Positions 50,201 to 59,038 of a stretch of DNA of 60,225 nucleotides are shown here, one piece after another. Both the position numbers and the translations under genes were made by a program. This stretch comes from Planctomycetota bacterium (GTDB lineage Bacteria; Planctomycetota; Planctomycetia; Pirellulales; UBA1268). The first letter of the stretch is position 1, and each line of letters opens with the position of its first letter. The stretch is from contig JAGWVR010000009.1 of the NCBI GenBank assembly GCA_018970785.1, forward strand, positions 1-60,225. The letters are read 5' to 3'. The notes below the pieces were generated by a model. It saw only the letters and a list, made by a program, of their open reading frames with translations, had not been told where the DNA came from and ran no database searches.

Positions 50201-53200
50201 GACGGTTCGCTCGTCTTCGACCGCAGCGGCACATCCACGCAGTCGTCTGTCATTTCCGGCACCGGGAGCGTCACCAAGCTCGGAAGCGGCACGCTCGTGA
50301 TCTCCGGGGCCAACACCTATTCCGGCACCACCACGATCGCGGGGGGCATGCTCGAGGTCGTGGCCGGCGGGGCGGTCGACCATGGCGGAACCGAGCTCGT
50401 CATCTCCTCCGGCACGCTGCAGGTGTCAGGAGGCATCGTCTCGAATGCCACCGGTTACGTCGGCTACCACGGCCAGGGTGCGGCGGTCGTCACGTCGGGC
50501 TCGTGGTCGAATGCCGGCGACCTGCGCGTCGGCTGGGGGGTGGCTGGCGATCCGGTCAGTGGCCCGGGTGACGGCACGCTCTCGATCAGCGGTGGCTTCG
50601 TGAGCAACGGCGGGGTCTATCTCGGGGCCGACGTAGGGAGCGTGGGGACGGCACTGATCAGCGGCGGGGCGTGGCAGAGCGACGTCGTGCGCGTCGGCTT
50701 CGCCGGTGGCAGCGGGAGTATCGACGGCTCTGGGGGGAATCTCGACGCCGTCGCGCTGCTGCTCGGCACCGGCGCGTCGAGCTCCGGAACCGCGACCGTC
50801 AGCGGCGGCACGTGGGCGATCACCGATTCGCTTTCCGTCGGCGACGACGGCGGCACCGGCGTGTTCACGATGACCGGTGGCTTCGTGACCAGCGGCACGG
50901 GGTTGGTGGGATCGCTCGCCGGCAGCATCGGCACGGCAACCGTCAGTGGCGGCACGTGGGCCACGACCGGCGACATGGTGGTGGGCAACGACGGCAGCGG
51001 GTCGCTCGTGATCGACGGCACCGGCACGGTCATCGTCGGCGGATCGCTCTACAAGGGGATCGCGGGGGCGTTCGGGAGCGGTGGCGCGATCACGCTCGCC
51101 TCGGGGGGCACGCTCCGCATCGGTTCGGGCGGCGGCAATCTGGCCACCGACCTCACCAACGACGGCACGCTCGTGTTCGAGAACGTGGGTGACGCGACCT
51201 ACGGTGGCAGCATCGACGGCAGCGGGCAGGTGCGGGTCGCGTTGGCGGGGGGCACGGTGCTCACACTCTCTGGAACCAATTCGTGGACCGGCGGCACCGC
51301 GCTCGAAAGCGGCACGCTGGCGCTGGCGGACCCGCTCGCCCTCGGCACGACCGGCACGATCTCATTCACCGGTGGCACGCTCCAGTTTTCCACGGCAAAC
51401 ACGGTCGACTACTCCCCAAGGTTCGATGCGTCGGGAGGCCAGGCGTTCAGTCTCGATACCAATGGCCAGACCGTCACGCTCGCCGGAGTGATCGCCGGCG
51501 CGGGGAGCGCGCTCGACAAGCTCGGGGCTGGTACGCTCGTCCTCACCGCCGACAACACCTACATCGGGCTCACGACCGTCGCGTCGGGCAGCCTGCAGCT
51601 CGGCGGCGGCGGCACGACAGGCTCGGTCGCCGGCGACGTCAGGAACGACGCCGCGCTGGCGTTCAACCGTTCCGATTCGTGGGGCTATGGCGGGGTGATT
51701 TCCGGCACCGGCAGCCTGATCCAGCTCGGCTCCGGAACTCTCACCCTCAGTGGATCGAACACGTTCACCGGCGACACGGTGCTCCGGGCGGGAACCCTGG
51801 CGCTCGAGGGCGATGCTCCCCTTGGGACTGCCGGTGCGATCCTGTTTTCCGGCGGTGCGCTCCAGTACACGGCGCTCACCGGCACGACCACCGACTATTC
51901 CGCGCGGTTCGCCACGACGCCCGGACAGGCCTACCGCATCGACACCGCCGGGGCGGGCCTCGTCGTCACCCTCGGGGCAGATTTGGCCAGCAGCGGCGGA
52001 TCGCTGACGAAGCTCGGTGCCGGCACGCTCGTCCTCACCGGCAGCAACGCCTTCTCCGGCGGCGTCTTCCTCGAGGACGGCATCCTCTCCCTCGGGAGTT
52101 CCGGGGCGATCGGGCCGGTCGATCCGAGCGATCCCGACGCCGGCCAGATCACCTTCTCCGGGGGCGCGCTCCAATTCACCACGGCCAACACGGCCGATCC
52201 CTCGCGCCTGTTCAGCACCGCGCCCGGTCAGCTGTACAGGATCGATGCCAACGGGCAGGTGGTGACGTTGGCCGCCGATCTGAATGGCAGCGCCGCCAGT
52301 CTCACGACTCTCGGCAGCGGCACCGTCACGCTGTCGGGGAGCAACGCGTTCGCGGCGGGGGTCGCCCTCGACGGGGGCACGCTGGCGCTGGCGAGTGCCG
52401 GCGCCCTCGGCCCACCCGACCCCGCCGCCGGGACGATCACGTTCGGCGGCGGCACGCTCCAGTTCTCCTCCGCCAACACGACGGACTACTCGGGGCGTTT
52501 CAGCAACGCCGCGAACCAGGCCTACAGCATCGACACGGGCGGCCAGAGCGTGACGCTCGCGGCGAGCCTCGGCAGCAGCCGCGGCTCGCTCGAAAAACTG
52601 GGAGCGGGCACGCTCACGCTCACCGGAACCAACACCTTCACCGGGCCGACGACGATCGTCTCCGGCACCCTGCGGATCGGTGCCGGTGGCATGACCGGCT
52701 CGCTGACCAGTGACGTTGCCAACGGCGGGGCCCTCGTCTTCGAGCGGGCGGACACGGCGACCTATTCCGGGGCGATATCGGGCACCGGATCGCTCACGAT
52801 GCTCGGCACCGGCACGCTGACACTCGACGGCAACTCCACGTTCTCGGGTGCCACGCACCTCGCTGCCGGAACGCTCGCGCTCGGGAGCGCCGGAGCGCTC
52901 GGATCGGGTGGCCCGATCGCGTTCGGCGGCGGCACGCTCCAGTACACGGCGGCCAATCAGGCAGACTACTCGGGGCGGATCAGCCCGGCCGGCGGCCAAT
53001 CGATCAGAATCGACCTCAACGGCCAGGCGGTCTCGTACGCCACCGGGCTGACCGGCGCCGGGAGCTCGCTGACGCTGCTGGGGAGCGGCACCCTCGCCCT
53101 CTCCGGCAGCAGTGACTACTCGGGTGGCACGAGCATCGGGGGGGGCTTGCTCGAGGTCGCCTCCGGCGGGGCGATCAGCCATGTCTCGGCCGACCTTCTG

Positions 53201-56200
53201 GTCGGGACCACGGACGGCGACGGCGCGATCCTCGTCAGCGGTGGCACCGTCGTCGATCGCGCCGCGCTTCTCGGGGCTGCGGCGGGCCGCGCCGGGACGG
53301 CGACGGTCACATCCGGTACGTGGACCAGCACCACCGATCTGCTCGTCGGGGCGGCGGCCGGCGCGACGGGAAACCTCTCGATCCAAGGGGGCACAGTGAC
53401 CAGCGGCGCCGCCGCCATCGGCTTCGCCGTCGGGAGCACCGGAACCGCGACGGTGAGCAGCGGTACCTGGACCAACACCGGTGAGCTCCGTGTCGGGTAC
53501 GACGGCGCCGGGGCGCTGGTGATCGGTTCGGGTGGCGAGGTCGCCGTGGGCGGTTCCCTGTTCCAGGGCGCTGCCGGCAGCATCGATCTCGGACCGGGAG
53601 GAGTGCTGCGCATCGGCCTCGGCGGGACGACAGGCGAGCTGCTCACCGATCTCACGACCAACGGCACGCTGATCTTCGACCGCAGCGATGACACCGCCTA
53701 TTACAACATCGTCTCGGGCACTGGCGGCCTGACGAAACTCGGTGGCGGCATGCTCACCCTCACCGGGAGCCAGACCTACACCGGCCTGACGACGATCTCG
53801 TCGGGCACGTTGCGGCTCGGTGACGGCACCACGAGCGGCGCGCTCGCCGGCGATGTCCTCAACGACGCCGTCTTCGCCTTCGACACGGCCTCCACCGGAA
53901 CCTTCTCCGGGGCGATCTCCGGCACCGGTTCCGTCGCCAAACTCGGGGCCGGCACGCTCACGCTCGCAGGCAGCAACACCTACGAAGGGGGCACACGCTT
54001 CGGCGGTGGGACGCTCGTGGTCGGGAGCGCCGACGCGATCAGCGGCACGGGCACGCTCTCCTTCGACGGCGGCACGCTCCAGTACAGCGGAGCCAATGCG
54101 GTCGACTACTCCGGTCGCTTCAGCACGGCCGGGAATCAGGCCTTCGCCGTCGACACGGCGGGGCGCGACGTGACGTTCGCGACCGGCCTCTCCGGAGCGG
54201 GCAGCTCGCTGTCGAAGTCGGGATCAGGAACGCTGACGCTCACGGGCGCCAGCACCTACGACGGCCTCACGACCGTGTCCGCGGGGAGCCTGGCGATCGG
54301 GGATGGCGGCACGTCCGGTTCCGTGGCCGGCGACATCGCCAACTCGAGCGCCGTGATCTTCAACCGCTCCGACGACGTCACGTTCGCCGGGGTGATGAGC
54401 GGGACGGGCACGCTCGAGAAACTCGGAGGCGGAGTCCTCGTCCTCAGCGGCGCCAACACGTTCACCGGTGTCGCGACGATACGATCCGGAACACTCCAGG
54501 TCGGCGATGGCGGGACGAGCGGATCGATCGTCGCCCCGATCGAGAACGACGGAGTGCTCGCCTTCAACCGCTCCGATACGGTCGGCTACGCGGGCTCGAT
54601 CAGCGGTTCGGGTGCATTGCTGAAGCTCGGTGCGGGTACCCTGGCTGTCAGTGGAAGCAACGGCTATTCCGGCGGCACGACGGTCGGCGACGGCACGCTC
54701 GACGTGGCCCCGGGAGGCGTCATCTTTCACCCGGATGCCGACCTGATCGTCGGGCCGGACGGTGCCACCGCGGCCCTGACCGTGACGGGGGGGGCAATCA
54801 CTGCCAACACCAGTATCGTCGGCTCCGAAGGCGTCGGCACGGCGACGGTCACCGCCGGGACCTGGACCTCGACCAACAGTCTGTTCGTCGGCCTCGGCTT
54901 GACGGCGGCCGGCAACGGCGCCGTGGTTCTCGACGGCGGCACGCTCGAGACCGGCCGCGCCTTCGTGGGGACGTTCCCGAGCGGCACGGGTGCAATGACC
55001 GTCAGCAGTGGCACCTGGATCAATCATGGTGATCTAGCCCTCGGCTTTTCCGGAGGTGCCGGGTCGCTGGCGATCGGCGGGGGAGCCGTGTCCAACGTCA
55101 ATGCGTCGATCGGCGCCGGCAGCTCGGGCAGTGGCGCCGTCACCGTCACCGGAGGCACGTGGACGACAAGCGGCGACGTCACGGTCGGTTCCGCCGGGGG
55201 CACCGGCGCGCTGACGATCTCCGGCTCGGGAACGGCGCTGGTCGGTGGGACGCTGTCGCGCGGCGACCTCGGCGCGATCACCCTGTCGGGCGGCGGCACG
55301 CTCCAGATCGGCCTCGGGCTGTTCTCCGGAGACCTCGTCGGCGACCTGGTCAACGACGGCACGCTGATCTTCAATCGCGGCGATGATTCGACCTCGGGGG
55401 CGTCCATCTCCGGGACCGGCTCGCTCGTCAAGATGGGGGCCGGGACGCTCGTCCTCACGGGGAGCAATTCCTACACCGGCAGCACCGCGCTCAAAGCCGG
55501 CACGCTGTCGCTCGGCAGCCCGGATGCCATCGGGACGACGGGGACGGTGTCGTTCGAGGGGGGCACGCTGCAATTCACGTCGCTTTCCGGGACCGACACC
55601 GACCTGTCCTCCAGGTTCAGCACTGCCCCCGGGCAGGCCTACCGGATCGACACCGCCGGCGTCGACGTCACGCTCGCCACGCCATTGGTCAGCAGTGGTG
55701 GAACGCTCGACAAATCCGGCAGCGGGAGGCTCACGATCACCGCCGACGCCACCTTCACCGGCACCACGACCGTCCGCGAAGGGACGCTCCAGATCGGCGA
55801 CGGTGGCTCGACCGGCTCGTTGGCGGGGGACATCGCCGTCGACTCCGATCTCGTCTTCAACCGCTCCGGCACCACCACGTATGGAGGTGTGATTGCCGGC
55901 AACGGCAACGTGACGAAGCTCGGGGCCGGCACGCTCGTGCTGACGGCTGAAAACCTCTATTTCGGCACGACGACCGTGACGGCAGGGGCGCTCCAGATCG
56001 GCGATGGCGGGACGGCCGGATCGATTCGCGGTGACGTCCTCAACGACGGCACGCTCGTCTTCAACCGATCCGACGACGTGACGTTTCCCGGCATCATCTC
56101 GGGCACCGGTGCCGTGACGAAGCTCGGGGCCGGTACGCTCACGTTCACAGCCGACAGCACCTACTCCGGGCTGACGACGATCGCTTCGGGCACGCTGCGA

Positions 56201-58384
56201 CTCGGGAGTGGCGGCACGTCGGGCTCGATTGCGGGCGACGTGGTGAACGACGGCGTGCTCGTCTTCGACCGTTCCGACTCGACGACGTTCGCCGGCACGA
56301 TCAGTGGAACCGGCGCGGTCACGAAGCTCGGTACCGGGATGCTCACGCTCACCGGCGAGAGCACCGATGCCGGTCCGCTGACGGTGACCTCGGGCACGCT
56401 GCGCATCGGTGCCGGGGGGACGAACGGCGCGTACGCCGGCGACATCGTCAATGGCGGTGCGCTGGTCTTCGACCGCTCCGACGGCTCGACCTATTCGGGG
56501 GCCGTATCGGGCGCCGGGACGGTTGAGAAGCGCGGCGCGGGAACGCTCACGCTCACCGGCAGCAACAGCTTCACCGGCGGGACCACGATCACGGCCGGCG
56601 CGCTGCAGGTCGGCGACGGCGGCACGTCCGGGTCACTGTCGGGCGACGTGGTCGTCGACGGGGCATTGATCTTCAACCGCGGCGACGTGGCGTCGTTCAC
56701 GGGGGCCGTGTCGGGCACCGGCGCCCTCTCGATGGCCGGGTCGGGCACGCTCGTCTACACGGGCGACGCGACGCACACCGGGGGCACGACGATCTCCGCC
56801 GGCACGCTCCAGATCGGCGCCGGTGGCACGGCCGGCTCACTGCTGGGCAACGTCGATTCCGTCGGCACGCTGGCATTCGATCGGTCTGACACCGTCACGT
56901 TTTCGGGCACGGTGTCGGGCGCCGGCGGGATCACACAACTCGGCTCCGGCGCGCTCGTGCTCCTCGCCGACAACACCTACTCGGGGGTGACGACGATCGC
57001 ATCGGGAACGGTGGCGCTCGGTGACGGCGGCGTGGTCGGTTCGATCGCGGGGGATGTGGTGAACGACGGGGCGCTCGTCTTCGACCGTTCCGACTCGACG
57101 ACGTTCGCCGGGGTGATCAGCGGCACCGGGGCGACCACGAAAGCGGGTGCCGGGACGCTCTCGCTCACGGGGGAGAGTACGGCCACCGGGCCCCTGTCAG
57201 TGACGTCCGGTACGCTCCGCATCGGTGTCGGGGGGACGACCGGCTCGTATGCGGGCGCCATCGTCAACAGCGCGGCAGTGGTCTTCGACCGGTCCGACGA
57301 CTCGACGTATGCCGGTGTGTTGTCGGGTGCGGGGACGGTGGAGAAGCTCGGCGCCGGCACGCTCACGCTCGCCGGCGAGAGCAGCGGCAGCGGGGTGCTG
57401 ACGATCGCCACGGGTACGGTGCGGATCGGTGTCGGGGGCACGACCGGATCCTACGCCGGCGACATCGTCAACGACGGCACGCTCGTGTTCGACCGTTCCG
57501 ACTCGCTCACGGTCGGTAGTGCGATCAGCGGCTCCGGTGGGCTCACCAAGCTCGGGTCCGGCACCGTGCTGCTCGACGACATCAACACGTTCACCGGCAC
57601 GACGTCGATCGCCGCCGGCACGCTCGCGCTGTCGGACAGCGGTGGCATCACGGCGAGCGCCACGATCGCGATCGAGAGCGGGGCGACACTCGACGTGTCG
57701 ACCCGCTCGAGCCCGTGGCAGCTCGGGAGCGGCCAAACGCTCACGGGCGCGGGCCTCCTCGCGGGGCCGGCCGTCGGCGCGTTCGGATCGACCGTCAATC
57801 CTGGCGGTGTCGGGGTCGCGGGGACGCTCACCGCGACCGGCGGGTTCACGCTCCTCGGAGGTCTCACGATCGACATTTCCGGTGGCACGATCGACCTCTT
57901 CGACGGCTCGACCGGCGAGCTCGCGATCGGCGCCGGCAGCCTGACGTTCACCACGCTCTCGCCACCGACCGGTAATCTGGTGTTCGCCAAATACCTGTCG
58001 CTCACCGGCGGGGCGTTCGCGAGCGTCAGTGGCCTGCCGGGCGGCTACTCGATCGACTACGACTACCTCGGCGGTCATCAGATCGCCCTGGTGCAGTCGG
58101 CAGGCGTGCCGGAGATCGATCCTGCCGGTGCGGCAGCGATCGTGGCGCTGCTCGGAGGCTCGTTCGGCATGTTCGAGCGGCGCGTTATCCGGAGGCGGCG
58201 TGGGCACGGCTCGGTCCGCGCTGTGCGGAGCCCGGGTGGCGTGCTCGGCTCGGGACCGACGCGCGTTCGCTCTCCCGGTCCGCGCCCGACCGTCGATCGC
58301 AACGCGCTACGAGGGCTGCCTCCGGCCGAGCAGCTGGCGGAGCCTTGCCATGGCTGCCCGGCCGACGACGAGCGAGTCCTGTGA
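47291..58384 (+). CDS. Giant exported autotransporter-type beta-repeat protein with VPEID-type tail (3697 aa)
   Basis: Start chosen at GTG 47291, preceded by GGAGGG (47281-47286). The other candidate, GTG 47471, gives a shorter leader but has no ribosome-binding site. The signal core LLAIALLLSAVGG starts at about residue 69 and cleavage is likely after PALA at 87, so the leader is unusually long. The remainder is PATR-type units (at least 28 by eye), for example VTKLGAGTLTFTADSTYSG, alternating with segments like GDVVNDGVLVFDRSDSTTFA. The tail VPEIDPAGAAAIVALLGGSF then FERRVIRRRRG fits a PEP-CTERM/VPEID sorting signal, but about 50 more residues follow it. It overlaps the convergent response-regulator gene by 78 bp. 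Probably a surface or matrix protein; no translocator domain. Confidence 0.82.
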   Translation: MKASHPPGPTAARWPCCPGQRAVAHGCAPAVRGQSHPWPLSTQATAGNAEGFPGRRRPHPVADHFFHGLLAIALLLSAVGGSPPALAQATISGTVALSGTLSGDYVINAGAMMTGTASVDGPVRFLFLDLPGGQPATLAGDLGGTGSLSLESGRTLESAGTLVITGNNSYSGGTIVGGLGLLEVAAGGSISHATADFIVGSASQLGSLAITGGTIVNGNAIIGGEDGGFGAATMSAGTWSSTGALTVGGPGLMAGGGTGTLLITGGAVSAGSGVIAQDASSTGAVTVSGGTLAFGNGLAIGDTGSLAISGGGIVIVGGTLSRGSSGTLALSSGGMLQIGAGSTGGTLDTDLTNDGALVFDRSDDSTYGFVIDGGGAVTKRGAGTLTLTGVNTYTGTTTISGGALALGDGAATGSIAGDVLNDATLIFHPGGDTAFANAISGTGAVVIRGSSIVTLSGNNSWSGGTTLEGGVLSLGSADALGTTGTISFASGTLQYTAANTTDYSARINSAGGQSVFIDTNSQAVTFATGLSGAGTVLAKVGDGTLTLTATNTYTGNTIAFGGTLEVATGGAIESAGDLLVGTNGGIGRFALSGGTVQVANAVVGSDNGTGTVDVSDGSLTIATLLTIGDQGFGNGTLNLTGGSVTAGTTVLGVGSSAAGGLTVTSAGTFTATGDLTVGGQGTGVLSVNAGGTVVVGGTLSQGQYGTIDLGIGGTLRIGRGGTTGVLATDLSITGDLVFDRSDDVTYGGVINGAGTVTKAGAGTLTLTGTADWTGNTTITSGTLRVGDGATSGSLGGYVTNDAVLAFDRSDPITFAGSIDGYGRLEQLGSGTLTLTGSNGYSGGTTIAAGTLEVATGGVVNHPGAALSVAPGSTAALVISGGTVINADATIGDGAGADGSATITAGQWTNSGDLVVGKDGAAGLLAIQGGTVVVSGALTRGTGGTIQLAAGGTLQIGDGGSTGTLDTALVNDGSLVFDRSGTSTQSSVISGTGSVTKLGSGTLVISGANTYSGTTTIAGGMLEVVAGGAVDHGGTELVISSGTLQVSGGIVSNATGYVGYHGQGAAVVTSGSWSNAGDLRVGWGVAGDPVSGPGDGTLSISGGFVSNGGVYLGADVGSVGTALISGGAWQSDVVRVGFAGGSGSIDGSGGNLDAVALLLGTGASSSGTATVSGGTWAITDSLSVGDDGGTGVFTMTGGFVTSGTGLVGSLAGSIGTATVSGGTWATTGDMVVGNDGSGSLVIDGTGTVIVGGSLYKGIAGAFGSGGAITLASGGTLRIGSGGGNLATDLTNDGTLVFENVGDATYGGSIDGSGQVRVALAGGTVLTLSGTNSWTGGTALESGTLALADPLALGTTGTISFTGGTLQFSTANTVDYSPRFDASGGQAFSLDTNGQTVTLAGVIAGAGSALDKLGAGTLVLTADNTYIGLTTVASGSLQLGGGGTTGSVAGDVRNDAALAFNRSDSWGYGGVISGTGSLIQLGSGTLTLSGSNTFTGDTVLRAGTLALEGDAPLGTAGAILFSGGALQYTALTGTTTDYSARFATTPGQAYRIDTAGAGLVVTLGADLASSGGSLTKLGAGTLVLTGSNAFSGGVFLEDGILSLGSSGAIGPVDPSDPDAGQITFSGGALQFTTANTADPSRLFSTAPGQLYRIDANGQVVTLAADLNGSAASLTTLGSGTVTLSGSNAFAAGVALDGGTLALASAGALGPPDPAAGTITFGGGTLQFSSANTTDYSGRFSNAANQAYSIDTGGQSVTLAASLGSSRGSLEKLGAGTLTLTGTNTFTGPTTIVSGTLRIGAGGMTGSLTSDVANGGALVFERADTATYSGAISGTGSLTMLGTGTLTLDGNSTFSGATHLAAGTLALGSAGALGSGGPIAFGGGTLQYTAANQADYSGRISPAGGQSIRIDLNGQAVSYATGLTGAGSSLTLLGSGTLALSGSSDYSGGTSIGGGLLEVASGGAISHVSADLLVGTTDGDGAILVSGGTVVDRAALLGAAAGRAGTATVTSGTWTSTTDLLVGAAAGATGNLSIQGGTVTSGAAAIGFAVGSTGTATVSSGTWTNTGELRVGYDGAGALVIGSGGEVAVGGSLFQGAAGSIDLGPGGVLRIGLGGTTGELLTDLTTNGTLIFDRSDDTAYYNIVSGTGGLTKLGGGMLTLTGSQTYTGLTTISSGTLRLGDGTTSGALAGDVLNDAVFAFDTASTGTFSGAISGTGSVAKLGAGTLTLAGSNTYEGGTRFGGGTLVVGSADAISGTGTLSFDGGTLQYSGANAVDYSGRFSTAGNQAFAVDTAGRDVTFATGLSGAGSSLSKSGSGTLTLTGASTYDGLTTVSAGSLAIGDGGTSGSVAGDIANSSAVIFNRSDDVTFAGVMSGTGTLEKLGGGVLVLSGANTFTGVATIRSGTLQVGDGGTSGSIVAPIENDGVLAFNRSDTVGYAGSISGSGALLKLGAGTLAVSGSNGYSGGTTVGDGTLDVAPGGVIFHPDADLIVGPDGATAALTVTGGAITANTSIVGSEGVGTATVTAGTWTSTNSLFVGLGLTAAGNGAVVLDGGTLETGRAFVGTFPSGTGAMTVSSGTWINHGDLALGFSGGAGSLAIGGGAVSNVNASIGAGSSGSGAVTVTGGTWTTSGDVTVGSAGGTGALTISGSGTALVGGTLSRGDLGAITLSGGGTLQIGLGLFSGDLVGDLVNDGTLIFNRGDDSTSGASISGTGSLVKMGAGTLVLTGSNSYTGSTALKAGTLSLGSPDAIGTTGTVSFEGGTLQFTSLSGTDTDLSSRFSTAPGQAYRIDTAGVDVTLATPLVSSGGTLDKSGSGRLTITADATFTGTTTVREGTLQIGDGGSTGSLAGDIAVDSDLVFNRSGTTTYGGVIAGNGNVTKLGAGTLVLTAENLYFGTTTVTAGALQIGDGGTAGSIRGDVLNDGTLVFNRSDDVTFPGIISGTGAVTKLGAGTLTFTADSTYSGLTTIASGTLRLGSGGTSGSIAGDVVNDGVLVFDRSDSTTFAGTISGTGAVTKLGTGMLTLTGESTDAGPLTVTSGTLRIGAGGTNGAYAGDIVNGGALVFDRSDGSTYSGAVSGAGTVEKRGAGTLTLTGSNSFTGGTTITAGALQVGDGGTSGSLSGDVVVDGALIFNRGDVASFTGAVSGTGALSMAGSGTLVYTGDATHTGGTTISAGTLQIGAGGTAGSLLGNVDSVGTLAFDRSDTVTFSGTVSGAGGITQLGSGALVLLADNTYSGVTTIASGTVALGDGGVVGSIAGDVVNDGALVFDRSDSTTFAGVISGTGATTKAGAGTLSLTGESTATGPLSVTSGTLRIGVGGTTGSYAGAIVNSAAVVFDRSDDSTYAGVLSGAGTVEKLGAGTLTLAGESSGSGVLTIATGTVRIGVGGTTGSYAGDIVNDGTLVFDRSDSLTVGSAISGSGGLTKLGSGTVLLDDINTFTGTTSIAAGTLALSDSGGITASATIAIESGATLDVSTRSSPWQLGSGQTLTGAGLLAGPAVGAFGSTVNPGGVGVAGTLTATGGFTLLGGLTIDISGGTIDLFDGSTGELAIGAGSLTFTTLSPPTGNLVFAKYLSLTGGAFASVSGLPGGYSIDYDYLGGHQIALVQSAGVPEIDPAGAAAIVALLGGSFGMFERRVIRRRRGHGSVRAVRSPGGVLGSGPTRVRSPGPRPTVDRNALRGLPPAEQLAEPCHGCPADDERVL
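47379..47493. repeat. Multi-hairpin repeat unit, right copy (inverted)
   Basis: The inverted partner of the unit at 46931-47045, with no insertions or deletions. It keeps both stem-loops, including GTGGACAAAG (47385-47394)/CTTTGTCCAC (47406-47415); the 11-nt loop has changed, the stem has not. The outer end has decayed to CTGCTAG rather than a TTAA-type end. It overlaps the N-terminal coding region of the giant protein and reads through without a stop in that frame. Confidence 0.85.
56160..57385 (+). repeat. Recent in-frame DNA duplication inside the giant gene
   Basis: A block of roughly 400 bp at about 56160-56570 recurs at about 56976-57385, offset by 816 bp (272 codons). Long stretches are identical at nucleotide level, for example 20 bases from the CGTCTTCGACCGTTCCGACT segment. 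Other repeat units in the gene have diverged far more, so this pair is young. Boundaries were judged by eye. Confidence 0.7.
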
Positions 58385-59038
58385 GGCGGCAAACCGGAGC
58401 ACGGCGCCGTGTCCTTGGACCTTGTCGACGGCGCGGAGCGTTTCGAGATTGACGACCAGCGATCTGCCGATCCGGGCGAACCGCGATTCCGGGAGATCGA
58501 CGGCGAGTTCTCCGAGCAGGCGTTTCACGAGCAGTGTCTTTCCATCGCCGAGACGGATCAGCGAGTAGTTCTGCCGGGCCTCGATCCACAGCATCTGGTC
58601 GAACGGCAGGATGATCGTGCCCGTCGGCGTCGTCACCGCGATCCGATCCCTGCCGTCGGGCGCGGCGGACGCAGGGTCCGGCTTCCGCAGGGCGTGCCGC
58701 AATCGATCGATCGTCCTGGCCAGCCGGGCGCTGGTCACCGGCTTGAGGAGGTAATCGAAGGCCCCCGCCTCGAACGCCTGGAGGGTTCGGTCGTCGTGGG
58801 CGGTGACGAGCACGATGCGGAGGTCGGCGTCGACCGACCCGAAGAGCTCCATGCCGCTCTGGCGCGGCAAGGAGATGTCGAGGAACACGACCTCGGGGCG
58901 CTGGATGCCGATGAGCGCGGTCGTCTCGGCCACGCTCGTGGCGGTGCCCACCACCTCGACGTCCCGATGTGCCGACAGCAGATCGCGGAGCCACGCGATC
59001 GCCGATTCCTCGTCGTCGACCAGGAGCGCGCGGATCAT
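58307..59038 (-). CDS. LytTR-family response regulator
   Basis: 243 residues from the ATG at 59038, whose ATGA overlaps the kinase stop. The receiver domain has the acidic pair in VDDEES (8-9), phosphoacceptor Asp54 in FLDISLP, Thr79 and Lys99 (YLLKP). The C-terminal LytTR DNA-binding domain (about 134-240) has ILPFDQMLWIEARQNYSLI, LLVKRLLGELAVDLPES and FARIGRSLVVNLETL. It is the partner of the sensor kinase upstream. Its 3' end overlaps the last 78 bp of the giant repeat-protein gene on the other strand, so transcription of the two could interfere. Confidence 0.92.
   Translation of the reverse strand: MIRALLVDDEESAIAWLRDLLSAHRDVEVVGTATSVAETTALIGIQRPEVVFLDISLPRQSGMELFGSVDADLRIVLVTAHDDRTLQAFEAGAFDYLLKPVTSARLARTIDRLRHALRKPDPASAAPDGRDRIAVTTPTGTIILPFDQMLWIEARQNYSLIRLGDGKTLLVKRLLGELAVDLPESRFARIGRSLVVNLETLRAVDKVQGHGAVLRFAASQDSLVVGRAAMARLRQLLGRRQPS

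Noticed and set aside
48260-50383. Long minus-strand open frames opposite the second giant gene (also 51362-53386 and 57197-58207)
   Set aside because: Same composition-driven antisense effect; no start site, domain or repeated conservation of their own.
48400-57700. Regularly spaced DNA repeats suggestive of a CRISPR array
   Set aside because: The repetition follows codons in a single open frame and encodes beta-strand repeats; units and spacers have no constant length.
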